Shown here piece after piece: positions 33,001 to 44,751 of a stretch of 64,000 nucleotides of DNA. Origin of the DNA: Syngnathus acus (lineage: Eukaryota; Chordata; Actinopteri; Syngnathiformes; Syngnathidae); assembly GCF_901709675.1 (NCBI RefSeq), contig NC_051108.1:7052631-7116630 (forward strand), given 5' to 3'. Under the pieces are notes generated by a model that saw only the letters and a program-made list of their open reading frames with translations, did not search any database and was not told the origin of the DNA. Position 1 is the stretch's first letter. Each line of letters begins with the position of its first letter. The position numbers and the translations under genes are program-made.

Positions 33001-36000
33001 TGACGGGGGAGGACAAATCTGTCGCTGAATTTGCTCCTCATCCCCGTCAGCTCGATGTGCAGTGGATGGCAGGGATTGGCCAACATGGCCACCAGTTTTT
33101 TCCCCATCCTCTGTTCAACCACCACCTCCAGGCTGTCCAACCCGGTCCCCACCACAGAGCTGGCCTTCTTCACCAGCTTGTTCAGCCTGGTAGCATCCCT
33201 GGCACGTGCATCACTTTGCCTGAAATTAAAAATAAATTATAATTATTCAAACTATAAACATTCTTGACCAACTGCCATTTTATGCTGGAAAAATAAAATA
33301 ATAATAAACATACATAATATTAAATTAAATAACAGCAATAAATAATATTCAATTCAAAGTAATCAGCAACATTAACTCAGGAGCACAATATATAAAACAT
33401 TTTAACCTACAAAACAAAAATGAATAAAACAATTTGTGCTCAAAATGAGGCAGCATGACGGAGACCATATCCACGGCTGCAGGTAGTATCAGCTCTTCTG
33501 CAATGGTGTGGTTTTTTCTTGCACTGAGCAATTTGGTACGCTGCTTTCTTTACAGGACTGTCTCAGAAAATTAGAATATTGTGATAAAGTTCTTTATTTT
33601 CTGTAATGCAATTAAAAAAAAAAAAAAGTCATACATTCTGGAGTCATTACAAATCAACTGAAATATTGCAAGCCTTTTATTATTTTAATATTGCTGAATA
33701 TGGCATATAGTTTAAGAAAACTCAAATATCCTATCTCAAAATATTAGAATATTTCCTCAGACCAAGTAAAAAAAAAAAGATTTATAACTGCAAAACAAAA
33801 TCAAACATTTGAAAATGTCCATTAATGCACTCAGTACTTGGTTGGGAGCCTTTTGCATGAATTACTGCAACCAATGCGGCGTGGTATGGAGGCAATCAGC
33901 CTGTGGCATTGCTGAGGTGATATGGAGGCCCAGGATCCTTCAATAGCAGCCTTTAGCTCATTTGCGTTGTTGGGTCTGGTGTCTTTCAGCTCCTTCTTCA
34001 CAATACCCCACAAATTCTCTATGGGGTTCAGGTCAGCCTTCCAGCCTTTCTCCAAAAATACGTACAAAACTTGCTTTTGTCTGAAAAGAGGACTTTGGAC
34101 CACTCTGGAACTGTCCAGTGCTTCTTTTCCATGGCCCAAGTCAGACGCTTCTTCCGTTGTCTTGAGTTCAGAAGTGGCTTGACCATGGGAATAAGGCTAT
34201 TGTAGCCCATTTCCCGGACACGTCTGAACAGTGGCTTTTGATACCTGGACTCCAGCTTCAGCCCACTGTCTTTGAAGCGCCCACAAATTCTGGAAGCGGC
34301 TCTTCTTCACAATGCTGTTAAGGCTGCGGTCATCTCTCTTGGTTGTGCAGCGTTTCCTGCCACATTTTCCTCTTCCAACAGACTTTTTGTGGATGTGCTT
34401 TGAAACTGCACTCTGTGAACAGCTTGCTCTTTGAGAAATTTCTTTTTGTGTCTTACCCTCCTGATGGAGGGTGTCAATGGTAGTCCTCTGGACAGCAGTC
34501 AGATCAGCAGTCTTCCCCATACTTGTGATTTAGTTTTCTGAACCAAGCTGCGTGTTTTTCAAGGCTCAGGAAACCCTTGCAGGTGTTTCAAGTTAATTAG
34601 ACGATTCAAGTGATTAGTTGAATACCCTACTAGTATACTTTTTCAAGATATTCTAATATTTTGAGATAGGATATTTGAGTTTTCTTAAGCTGTATGCCAT
34701 AATCAGCAATATTAAAATAAAAAGGCTTGCAATATTTCAGTTGATTTGTAATGAATCCAGAATGTATGACATTTTTGGTTTTTTAATTGCATTATATATT
34801 CTAATTTTCTGAGACAGTCCTGTATATGCTTACAGTGCTTGCCGATTGACTGAAGTAGCATTCACAAAGTGGGATGATTGTTGGCAATATTCAGCTCGTT
34901 TTCGCTGAAAACCCTCAAGCATCTTATCAGCGTGATTGGGGTACAATGACTTTATAAGTGCCGCCTTAATTTATTTGGCTTCATACTGTCCGCTGCCAAC
35001 ATTGTAAGGCACAGTAAACACACCGGTCTTTCCTCGTCTCCCAGTCGCACTGAAGCCGAGCGCTACGTACGCTTTGTCATATTTCCTTGTCTTAACTTTC
35101 GTGTGACTCTCAATTCTCTTATCTCCGTCTCTCTCCGCCGTTCTTTTCAACCCTGTTCAATATTTTTCCATGGTGCACTTTTTATCGCCTGCTCTGTGCT
35201 GTGTGTGCGTATGTTCCGTGCGCTCTACACTAGAGCGACTACTCTTTGCGCACACTCTTACAGTGATACCGCCACTCCCACCTACTGCAGTGGATGTCTA
35301 ATTACCCTTTAATCTAGTACAGCCAAAAGAAAAGCATGTTCCCTGGTGTCACACGCGCCCCCCTTGGTATCGCACCGCGCGCCCCACTATTTGAGAAGCA
35401 CTCCCCTAGTCCGACATCTTCGTCCTGTCTGCAGCTTGTCTTACCCCACGTCCGGCAGCAACTGGCAGGCCATGGACCTGTCCGACACCGGCAACCTGCG
35501 CAAGTACTACATCAACATCTGTCGGCCCATCAACGCCGTCATGGGCTGCGACCGCCACGCGTCCGTCTGCCAGATGAAGTACACAACCACGCAGGTTCGT
35601 AATTCTCGCTACCACTTTTTGCATAAGCTACGTATCAAAAAAGTCAATTGTGTCTTATCCCTCCCACCCGTCCTTCAGGGCTTCCCACAAGAAGTGGTGT
35701 CCGTGAGTAACATGGGCATCTCCAAGCGCGGCCCCGTCATCGAAAGCCGCGACCGGCTGCTGCTGGAGTTCACGGACGGCGACCCCTGCGAGTCAGACGG
35801 CTTGAAGCTGACGTACACCACCCGAATCCACCTGGTGTGCACCAGGGGAATGCTGGTCGGTGGAAACACTTTGGGTGGGCGAGGCCTAGCCTTCTCCATG
35901 TCACTTTCTTATTGTTGCTGTTGGCCTTCATCTTCACACAGTCAATGGGTCCGCGATTCCTCATATACCAGAACTGCACTGCCAACTTCATCTGGGAGAC

Positions 36001-39000
36001 CAGGGCAGCATGTGCCATCACCACGACCAAGAACAACGTAAGTCATTTTATCGAGGTTTTATTTGAATTCGTAAATCGCTCAGCTTCATCTGTGCTCCAT
36101 ATGTGCTTCCATCTCAGAGCTGTGCCGTGATAGATCCCGACACCGGCTTGGAGTTCAATCTGCAGCCGCTTGCTTCCAAGACTGGATACAAGACCAACGC
36201 CAATGGAAAAGACTTCTTAGTAAGATGGATGTTGGGATCAGCAGCAAGGATTAAGATTGCATTCAGAGCACAAAATAAGCAGACTAAGCTTTGTGTGTAA
36301 AATAATTCAATCTATTCTCACCATGAGAAGGTCAACATTTGTCCTGCCTCGCAGGTGAACATCTGCTCAGACCTGGCAGAGTGCGGCGCGGGAATGGCGG
36401 GCTGTGAGCTGGAAGACGGGCATCCCATCAGCCCGGTGGGGGTGGAGAAAACCCTGCAGTACTCCACCGATGGCCTCCTCAAACTGACATACAAGGGACC
36501 CCGTGACGATTCTACAGGTTTGGAGAATGAACTGACCCCTCCTTTTCTTGAACCTGTTTTTGGTTTGAAACTCTGTTTTCTTTCCAGCAACGCGGGACAC
36601 CTTCACCATTAACTTTGTGTGTGATCCAAACGCGCACCCTGGTTCATTGAAGCTGCTCCGCGAGGACTTGAACACCCTGCCCAGTCACGTGGTCCATGAC
36701 GTCCTCTTTGAGTTCTCCACCGCGCTAGCCTGCGTCCCCGCGCCGGTGGACTGTCGCGTCATCGGTATTGGCAGGACGTCGCAAGATTCAGCCGCCTCCT
36801 TAGGTGTAACGCGCGTTTATGTGGGTTACAGATTCCCGTGGTAACGAGTATGACCTGAGTCATCTGGTTCGAGGTGGAGACAACAGTCCCTGGGTTGCTA
36901 TAGACACCGACGCGGTGAAGTCACGCAGCTTTTACATCAATGTCTGCAGACCTCTCCCCTCTCTGAATGACTGTCCTGGTCAGTGAGCGATGCCTCTCAC
37001 TTAATTCAGCCCCATCAGTACTTGTACGGCGTTAGAGATTTATTAACCGCAAAATGCATCTATGTCCCCCTCCAGTGGGTCCGTTGGGTGCTTGCGCCGT
37101 CATTGATGGAGCCGGTTACAGCCTGGGTCTGGTCCAGGCTAGCCCGCAAGTGGCGGATGACGGCTCCATCAGCATCTTGTACCACAACGGGGACCTGTGC
37201 GGCGCCACGTCTCGCTACTCCACACGCATCATCTTACTCTGTGACGACAGCCCAGTGAGTAATCTGTAACCTTCTTACTTGGCAGGGCTCTGCGGCTGGG
37301 TGAGAGATGCTCAGTGTATGTGTGTTTGTATTTCCAGGGCTCCCCCATGTTTGACCGGCAGGACGGTTGCGAGTACGTCTTCATCTGGCGTACATCCGAA
37401 GCTTGTCCCATCAGGAAGTCCCAAGGTAGAGTCGCCACACTGAGGGATGCACCTGACTGCTAGAAGTGGTTTTACATGGCTGTTTGCCCGCCGGTCCCCT
37501 CAGGTAACGAGTGCCGTGTCAGCGACCCGAGAAGCGGATTCGAGTTCGACCTGAGCTCCCTGAAAGGCAAAGATTACCCAGTGAGGAGTGACAAGTACAT
37601 CTACCACTTGTCCGTATGCGGCGGGCTGCAGAGGGGCGTCTGCACCAATAAAGAAACAGGCAGCGACGCCGTCTCCTCGTGCCAGGTGGACGGAAACAAA
37701 CACAGCATAGCAGGTGGCAAACTGCATAAAAAACCATCCCCAGTTTGTGCTCTGCCTTGGATTCTTTGTTGGTATGCGCTTGTGTGCATTACAGGAATGG
37801 CGAACCAGCTTCTGAGCTTCGTGGGGGATCAGCTGATCTTGAACTACACCAGCGGAGAGACGTGTCACAAAATCTACCAGCGATCCACAGAGATCTACTT
37901 CTCCTGCCACCCCGACATGCACCCTGTAAGCTTAACACTTAGATTGTCACTTTTCTATGCACTTTTTACATTTTATGAACTAACCTTGACAGAGGGCAAA
38001 AATCTCCCAAGTTGTTGACTGCACTTCTCTCTTCTCCCACAAGGGTGTGCCAGAATTCATCAAGGAGACTCCTGAGTGCACCTATTTGTTCAATTGGCGC
38101 ACGTCACTGGCATGCCTTCCTGTTAAAACAACCAGCTGCTCATACCAGTAAGCATGTTGTGTGTTGTGACTCATCTAAGAGTATCCCCAAAGTGAGAGTG
38201 AATTTTATGCATTGGGTAATTACGTTTGCTGTTCTTGTGACTAGTGATGGTGCGGGCCACTCATATGACCTCTCACCTCTGGCCATGGAGGCCCAAAACT
38301 GGGAGGCGGCGGCTTCAACGGGCGACACCAGCAAGCGATTTTACATCAACATCTGCAGGTCGCTGGTGCCACAGGGAGGTGCGTCTGTTGACAGCAATGG
38401 CGTCCTGCTTGTCTATCAAAGTATTTCCCAACTTTTAAATTAAAAGACGCTCTTCTGGTTTTGCGGCAGGTTCGTGGAAGTGTCCCTCCGGCAGTGCAGC
38501 CTGCATGAAGGCTGGAGAGGAATACGTGAGCTTGGGTCAAGTGACGAGCGGCCTCACGTGGGACACCAACGTGCTGAAGTTGCAGTACAGCGGCGGCCAG
38601 GCCTGTCCCGACAGTGTCCGCAACAGGACCACCATCATACGCTTCAAGTGTGATAAAGACCAAGTCGTAAGTTACCGATGTCACGGTCATCTTTTATTTT
38701 ATTTTTTTAACCCACGTCGCACATTTTTGTCCCCTCTCAGGACTCTCGTCCAAACCTCATTTCCGCCATCGAGGACTGTTTGTACACTTTCATGTGGTTC
38801 ACGGCTGCTGCGTGCCCACTAAACAGCAGCCAGCATGACGGCTGCAGAGTCGCCAACCCAGCTACAGGTCTAATATTTTTAATTTATTTTTACAGTACAC
38901 CCACGTGTTGCATTGCATCGTAAAAAATACCTCATTTGACCCACCCCTGATATTTAGTTTTTATTTATTTTTTTATTCAACCTTTCCCTCCTGCAGGTCA

Positions 39001-42000
39001 TTTGTTCGACCTGAACAGCCTCAGACGGGACGGTGGTTACACGGTGTACGACCACAACGTGCCCAGCAGGATGTTCCGTGTCAACATCTGCGCAGACATG
39101 AACAACGCCGGCTGTAGCCCAGGAACCGGTATGTCACGATTTTCTTGACTTAAAATTCTGTCCTGGGGAGGTTGCATTCAAGTGCTGCGTTGTCCCAGCG
39201 GTGTGCATTAAAGACGTCAACACTGGGCTGAGCGGCGGCCAGACCAGCGGGAAGCTCTCGTACAAGGATCGCGTGGTGGAGCTGATGTACCAGGGAGGAA
39301 GTCCATGCGCCGCCGACCCCGCCCTCAAGCACAGCACCATCATCCACTTCATCTGCCGGTATGGTGTCCGGCCCCTTCAACGCCATCTGCTCGGAGCTGG
39401 AGCGCCAACATTAAAGTTATCTTGTGCGTTTCATAGACCTGCCAGTATGAGCTCAACCCTTTCGGAACCCGTCCTCATTGACTCCAATGCAGAGACATGC
39501 ACGCACTTGTTTGCCTTCCATACTCACCTGGTGTGCGAGCAGCCTGTGAGTATGTTAGTGTGTGTACGGTAGATAGTTAAGTTGAACAATTTGTGGAATT
39601 TATAGTTTATAGTCCCCAGATAAGATGACAGCCAAAACAAGTGTCTTTGTCTTCCTTCCAGGTCACATGTTCCGTCCAGAACGGCTCCACCACGATTGAT
39701 CTGACTCCTCTGATTCACTTCACCGGATACTACACCGCCACAGGTTGGCTTGCGCACGGACATGACTATCAAACAGCATCACGTCATTCATATTGATGTC
39801 CCTTTTTTCTTTGTGGTGTTCAGATGACGCGGTGGACGAAAGCGATGACTCTCCGGACTTTTACATCAACGTTTGTCAACCTCTGAACCCCATCCCCAGG
39901 GTCACCTGCCCACCTGGCGCCTCAGTCTGCATGGACCCAGACAATGGACCTCCAATTGTGAGTTACAAGAAGTTAATGTCCAAATCCAGAGGTTGACATT
40001 TATTTCCCTTTGCCTCTATGCAAGGACATTGGGCGCACGACAAACGGGCCTCAGTTAGGCGCCATGGGCGACGTTTCCATCACTTACTCCAGCTCCACCC
40101 AGTGTGCGTCAGATGTGGCGCAAAACTACACCTCCACCATCATCTTCACCTGCCAGAGAGGTGTAGACTTGGTCAGTACGCCATTTACTTCATCTCCTAT
40201 TTTTTTTTTCCTCCAAACGTTTGTCCTACTTTGAAAAAAAACTGGTCTACGTCTCTTCAGGGTTCCCCGCGCATGCTGAGGCTGCAGGGCTGCGTGTACG
40301 TTTTTGAGTGGGCAACCCCTGTCGTGTGTTCGGACGCCACCCACACCAGCGGATGCAAACTGATCGACACTCAGCTGCAGTACACCTTTGACTTGTCGAC
40401 GTTGACAGGACAAGTGCTGGTGAATTCAAAGATGCTTCGGCTCGTGTATTTTGCAGAATTTAAAACATCTTCCTAATACGTGACATGTCTCCGTTTGTGC
40501 GATAGGTCCCGCTTGGCTCCTCCGACAACTACCTTATCAACGTGTGCAGCTCGGTGGCCGAGCCTGCTTGCAAGGGCGCTACCGTTTGCCGGGTTTCGGG
40601 CCCAAGCAAATCGGCGGCGTCATTCGGCATCAACAAGGCCATGACCATGGATTTCAAACACGAGGAGCAGGCTGTGCTCATGCAGTATGGTGGCGGGGAT
40701 CCATGCCCGCCCAGTAAGTGGTGCCCCTTACCCTCACATCTGTATCTGATCATAACAAATGCCTACATGCAAATGATGTGTGTTATAGGAACGCATGAAG
40801 GCAAGGCCTGCGTGTTCCCCTTCACGTTCATGAAGCGCTCGTATACAGGATGCACCACAGATGGCAGGACCGATGGCAGGAAGTGGTGCGCCACGACCGC
40901 CGATTATGACAAGGACAAAAACTGGGGCTTCTGCGAACCAGGTGAGGCAGCAAATTTCTCTCAGCATCCTGGAATCGGGTGCCCATGTCTGTCACAAACA
41001 AGATTTTTTGTCATCTTGAGTGTAAGAATCCAGGAAAACAGCTTTAATTATTTAAAGTTAAACTTAAAGTTAAAGTCCCAATGATCATCACACACACATC
41101 TGGGTGTGGTGAAATTTGTCCTCTGCATTTAACCCATCCCCGTGTGATTTTGATCCATCCCCTGGGGGAGAGGGGAGCAGTGAGCAGCAGCGGTGCCGCG
41201 CTCGGGAATCATTTGGTGATCTAACCCCCCAATTCCAACCCTTAATGCTGAGTGCCAAGCAGGGAGGCAATGGGTCCCATTTTTATAGTCTTTGGTATGA
41301 CCCGGCCGGGGTTTGAACCCACAACCTTCCAGTCTCAGGGCGGACACTCTACCACTAGGCCACTGAGCTGGTCACTAGGCCACTGAGCTGGTCACTAGGC
41401 CACTGAGCTGGTTTTAGCACTTTAATTATTCTTTTTTTTTTTTATTAGTGTCTGCCAAGCGGCAGTCGTCCATCCTGTTTACTTGCGACCCGTCCGCGGG
41501 CCACGGCTCCCCGCAACTGCTGTCGGAAACGGCGGGATGCTCGGCTACCTTCCAGTGGCCAACGAGTGCTGTGTGCGCCTCACGGAAGATGGAGTGCAAG
41601 CTGGTCAGTCAGCATAAAAGTTTCGATCTGCGAGCCCTCTCTTCCCTCACCAAGCCCTGGAAGTTCAACCACAACGGCGACACGTGAGTCAAAATTGCGA
41701 ATGAAATGTTTTCTCATTGATGCGCATGTGACGTTCCCCATTTTCATATCTTCAGATATTTCTTCAACCTCTGTCAGGGGATTCATAAAGGACCTCCGGG
41801 TTGTGACGAGGGCGCCACTGTGTGCCGGCACTCGGCGGACGGCAGCACGCAGACGCTGGGTCGCGTCTACACTCAGAAAATGAGCTACAAGGGTGAGAAA
41901 TTGCGGCTGATTAGAATTTGCGCATTTTCTTAGTTGGGCGTGGAGAAAAGCAGTCATCTCTTTCCCCTCCCATAGATGGCAAGATTTCCGTCAACTATTC

Positions 42001-44751
42001 GGCCAGTGATTCTTCCTGCGGTAACGGCGTGGCGGCAAAGACGGAGATCCGGCTGAGCTGCGGCACCACTGTCGGTCACCCGACCATCATCAAGTATGAA
42101 CGCAGCTCGACGTGTGACAAAATGGCCATAAAGGCACTGTGACTTGGGACAGTGGCATTCATTTACTTTTCCAGTTGAGCAGCCAGTTAATAACAGAAGA
42201 GTGTTCGTCATTCAGGTTAAACTTTGGCTTCTTAAGACGCCATTATAAAAGTCAATTATATAACATCTAAAAAGTATTTTTTAATTCCACCAAATTATTT
42301 AAAACGTAGCTATATTTTTGGGTGCAATCTCTATCAAAACTTACAATAGTTTGCGTGAAATCTCTCAGCATCGACAAGACGTCCTGCCTCTTTGTGATTG
42401 GCTGGGAGACCCGCTTGGCATGTGCCGTCAAGCAACATGAGGTGGAGATGGTCAACGGCACCATTCAGAACCCAAACACGGGCGCCCGCCTCAGTCTTGG
42501 AGCGCTTTACTTCAGGTAGCCAAATTAAAATTGCTCCTTCTTTTACCCTGCATGTCACTCACTCTTAGACACGTGTTTGTGTGTCTTCAGTCCCCATCAA
42601 GCCTCCGGAGACATCCGGGATAACGGGGACCACTACATTTACCACATCCAGTTGTCCGGGCTCACCAACAGCTCCCTGCCAACGTGCGTGGGCGCCAACA
42701 TCTGCCAGGTCAAAGTCAACGAACCCTACTGGCGGCGGATTGGCTCCTCCAGCACGGCCAAATATTGCATCAAAGGTATTTGACATGTTCACTCAAAATT
42801 TATTGAATGGATTTCTTTGTGGCATTGTTTGTTTTAAAAGTCAAGTATGGCCCCTTGAGCACAAAAAGTTGGTCTGCTATCGACTGCTGCGTTGAATATT
42901 TAGACATTTAACAGTTTGGCCCGTTGAAGGTTAATAAATCAACCTTTCATGCATCAACTTCGTCATAAGGCCTGAAACAGAGTCTGGCGCAGGAATCATT
43001 GACTTTTATGATCTAATTTGTGAGGATACTGAAGGAACCCGCTGATACAACATGCGCTTATATTCAAAAAGCCAAAATTATCCTTGAAGGTGAGGGGCAA
43101 TACTTTCATTGACCATTCAGAGGTCTGAAGAGTGTTAAACTTGATTCACCCTACAGGTGGCAACCTGGATGTAACGGTGACCTCGGAGTCGGCGTGCGGG
43201 CGGGAAAGAACCAAAAAGGCGTCGTCCATCATCATGTTCCAATGCAACCCGACGGCCGGCGTGGGCATCCCCAAATTCATGCTGGAGACGGACGAGTGCC
43301 AGTACATGTTTGTGTGGCACACGGACGCCGTGTGTGGTCTCACGTGAGTGTAAAATCAAATTTGGTATTTGAATTGAACTTGCGTTTTAGACCACCCATG
43401 ACGTTTGTCAATGTGTTCTGCAGGACTGTGGACACGCAGACGCAAGACGATGGCGGCGACGGCCTTCCGGCTCTTTCCAGGCGGAGTCAGGTGGCGGCTG
43501 TTCTGCTGAGCCTCCTGATGGCGGGCTTGAGCGTTTGTCTACTTGCACTGTTGCTGCGTAAGCGAGAGAGAAGGTACGAAGACAAACTTTCTTGTCTGTG
43601 AAGTCATTATCTGAATTTAGTGTGGTGTGGTTATGTAAATTAGCTGAATTGTGGTCTCTCAATTGGTCAAAACGTTTTGCTAATGTCTCTTTTAATTTAT
43701 TTTTTTTCTTTTGTCGACTTGCAGAGACATGGTGATTCAGAAGGTAGCTGGATGCTGCAGGCGAGGCAACCAAGTCTCCTATAAATATTCAAAGGTCATT
43801 GTTGTTTGTTTTGATTGTTAATTAATGTTTTTGGAAAACAAGAAAAAAAAGATTCCAACATATTGTTACTTATTATTTTTTTATTTTGGTTGACTTGTTC
43901 ATCCATTTTGTTGCCTGCATGGCTTTTCAGGTGAACATGGATGAAGATGCGGGCGAAGACGAGATGGAGTGGCTGATGGAGGAACTGGAGACTCCCACCA
44001 CGACATCCTCGTCTTCGTCGTTCTCCTCCTCGCAGCTGGGTCGCGGTAACCACAGCAACGGGCACATCAAGACCAAGCCGGTCAACACGGACGGCTTGCG
44101 CTCCTTCTCGTTGGACGAGCAGGAGGACGACAGCGAAGACGAGGTCCTTAGCGTCCCCGGAGTGCGGGTGGTCAAGTCGTCGTCCGCCCATCGCAGTGTC
44201 TTCCTGCAGGTGAGCGGCATCACAAAACATCTTGCCTTCACTCAAACCTTGCACAATAAAAAAATCTTTCCTTGTGCTTTGGCAAGAGGCATGCTAGCAA
44301 CATTTCTTGCTGATGCTTGCATTTTCTTTTTTACAAAACCAAGGCACCTCGCCTTCGCTTGCTCTTTATCGGGATGTCAACATGCCTTGGCTCTCACTTT
44401 GGCAAGACGGCAACATATCTCGACTCCTTTCATATGCACTTCGGCCAGAGAGCGAGCAAACAGATGAGGCAACACGTCTTGCCTTCGCTTGTAGAAAATT
44501 ACAAACAAAGCAAGACTTCCTCACCTTTACTTGCACTTTTGTCAAGATAAACCCTCACGCGATGGTTCTTGTTTTTTGCGGCACCGGATCAGGAGGAGAG
44601 TGACGAGGACCTGGTGGGCCTCCTGGACGAGCCCGAGCGAAAGCGGAAGAGCGGCAAGGCTCGCTCAGCGGCCGGCCGCCGCAATCACAACGCAGCACCG
44701 AAAGCCAAGCGGGAGGACGACGACAGCGATGAGGACCTCCTGCGGGTGTAA
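27024..44751 (+). CDS. igf2r: Cation-independent mannose-6-phosphate / IGF2 receptor
   Basis: Type I receptor carrying Man-6-P-tagged hydrolases from Golgi and cell surface to endosomes. I joined 51 GT-AG exons in frame (7509 nt, 2502 residues). The first are 27024-27184, 27859-27998, 28573-28691, 29308-29406, 29486-29621, 29837-29948 and 30039-30147; the last are 43157-43343, 43424-43573, 43725-43794, 43931-44209 and 44593-44751. A signal peptide ([19 protein letters not shown]) precedes the 15-repeat lectin-type ectodomain. A fibronectin-II insert is encoded by 40789-40941 ([10 protein letters not shown] through NWGFC). The membrane helix is [20 protein letters not shown]. The tail keeps the YSKV internalisation signal and the terminal DSDEDLL GGA signal. 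Repeats 3, 5 and 9 retain the Gln/Arg(His)/Glu/Tyr sugar-binding set. ATG 27024 is the only start giving a signal peptide in frame. Confidence 0.97.
27206..27263. repeat. AAAC/AAAG tetranucleotide microsatellite
   Basis: Mixed (AAAC)n and (AAAG)n units lie in igf2r intron 1, directly after the exon 1 donor. Confidence 0.85.
32704..33216 (-). mobile_element. L2/CR1-like LINE 3' fragment
   Basis: On the minus strand the frame 33173-32913 encodes what I recognise as the C-terminal end of a non-LTR reverse transcriptase polyprotein, with [20 protein letters not shown], then [10 protein letters not shown] and [16 protein letters not shown]. It is followed by a 3' UTR ending in an ATTG tandem tail (plus-strand 32709-32723). 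This is a severely 5'-truncated copy, as usual for LINEs, and has no function. Confidence 0.8.
33553..34822 (-). mobile_element. Tc1-like transposon with internally deleted transposase
   Basis: The inverted ends CAGGACTGTCTCAGAAAATT / its complement at 34803-34822 are each flanked by TA (33551-33552 and 34823-34824), the Tc1/mariner target duplication. The minus-strand transposase remnant begins [20 protein letters not shown] (34520), with the helix-turn-helix [12 protein letters not shown], continues through the first catalytic Asp region (VLFSDKSKF), then jumps to [16 protein letters not shown] with the last catalytic acidic residue. The segment carrying the second Asp is missing and there are frame changes, so it cannot encode an active enzyme. 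Confidence 0.92.
33831..34520 (-). pseudogene. Tc1 transposase remnant
   Basis: Pieces in shifted frames (34520-34197, 34210-34028, 34139-33831) together resemble the two DNA-binding helix-turn-helix domains, the start of the DDE catalytic core and its C-terminal end. The middle of the DDE domain, about 90 residues in intact Tc1 enzymes, is absent between the SDKSKF and DLNPIENLW segments. It lies inside the inverted repeats described above. Confidence 0.88.
41054..41413 (-). mobile_element. tRNA-derived SINE in igf2r intron 41
   Basis: Read on the minus strand, a tRNA-like head has an A-box-like TGGCCTAGTGGTAGAG and a B-box-like GGGTTCAAACCC. A conserved body follows (CACTCAGCATTAAGGGTTGG, GGGGATGGGTTAAATGCAGA) and a tail with repeated TTTAAC units. 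The 20-bp head segment is present three times in tandem at 41353-41412. I recognise the body as one of the common teleost SINEs but will not name the family from memory. Confidence 0.85.
44210..44592 (+). repeat. igf2r intron 50 with degenerate tandem-like repeats
   Basis: Between the last two coding exons, imperfect copies of a module containing CTTGCCTTCACT/CTTGCCTTCGCTTG, TTGCAC and CAAAAC/CAAGGC strings recur (about 44229, 44348 and 44480). The units are too diverged for a clear consensus by eye. No coding role is needed. Confidence 0.4.

Larger units (their letters stand above)
32531..35403 (-). mobile_element. hAT (Charlie-like) DNA transposon in igf2r intron 17, with nested insertions
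   Basis: The left end is CAGTGCTTCTCAA and the right end TTGAGAAGCACT(C), an inverted pair like the Charlie-group hAT terminus. Identical 8-bp direct repeats CCCTAGTC flank it at 32523-32530 and 35404-35411. Inside, on the minus strand, are remnants of an hAT transposase: an N-terminal part at about 34840-35090 ([20 protein letters not shown]) and a central piece at about 33430-33550 ([20 protein letters not shown]). A Tc1-like element (33553-34822) sits between the two pieces and a LINE 3' fragment lies on the other side. The rest of the transposase is missing, so the element is dead. It does not disturb the exon 17-18 join. Confidence 0.88.

Noticed and set aside
32913-33173. Possible extra protein domain or exon of igf2r
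   Set aside because: It is on the opposite strand and matches the C-terminal end of a non-LTR retrotransposon polyprotein.
41280-41412. Possible functional tRNA gene on the minus strand
   Set aside because: It has A- and B-box-like elements, but they lead into a SINE body and tail and the acceptor stem does not pair, so it is a SINE head.
42094-42142. Igf2r exon 44 reading on to a stop codon at 42140
   Set aside because: A GTATGA donor after 42093 joins in frame to 42369 and restores the family spacing between VGHP and the next Cys (10 positions), so the read-through is intronic.
43425-43773. 121-codon minus-strand ORF over the igf2r membrane exon
   Set aside because: It is an antisense shadow of exons 48-49, which join cleanly on the plus strand.
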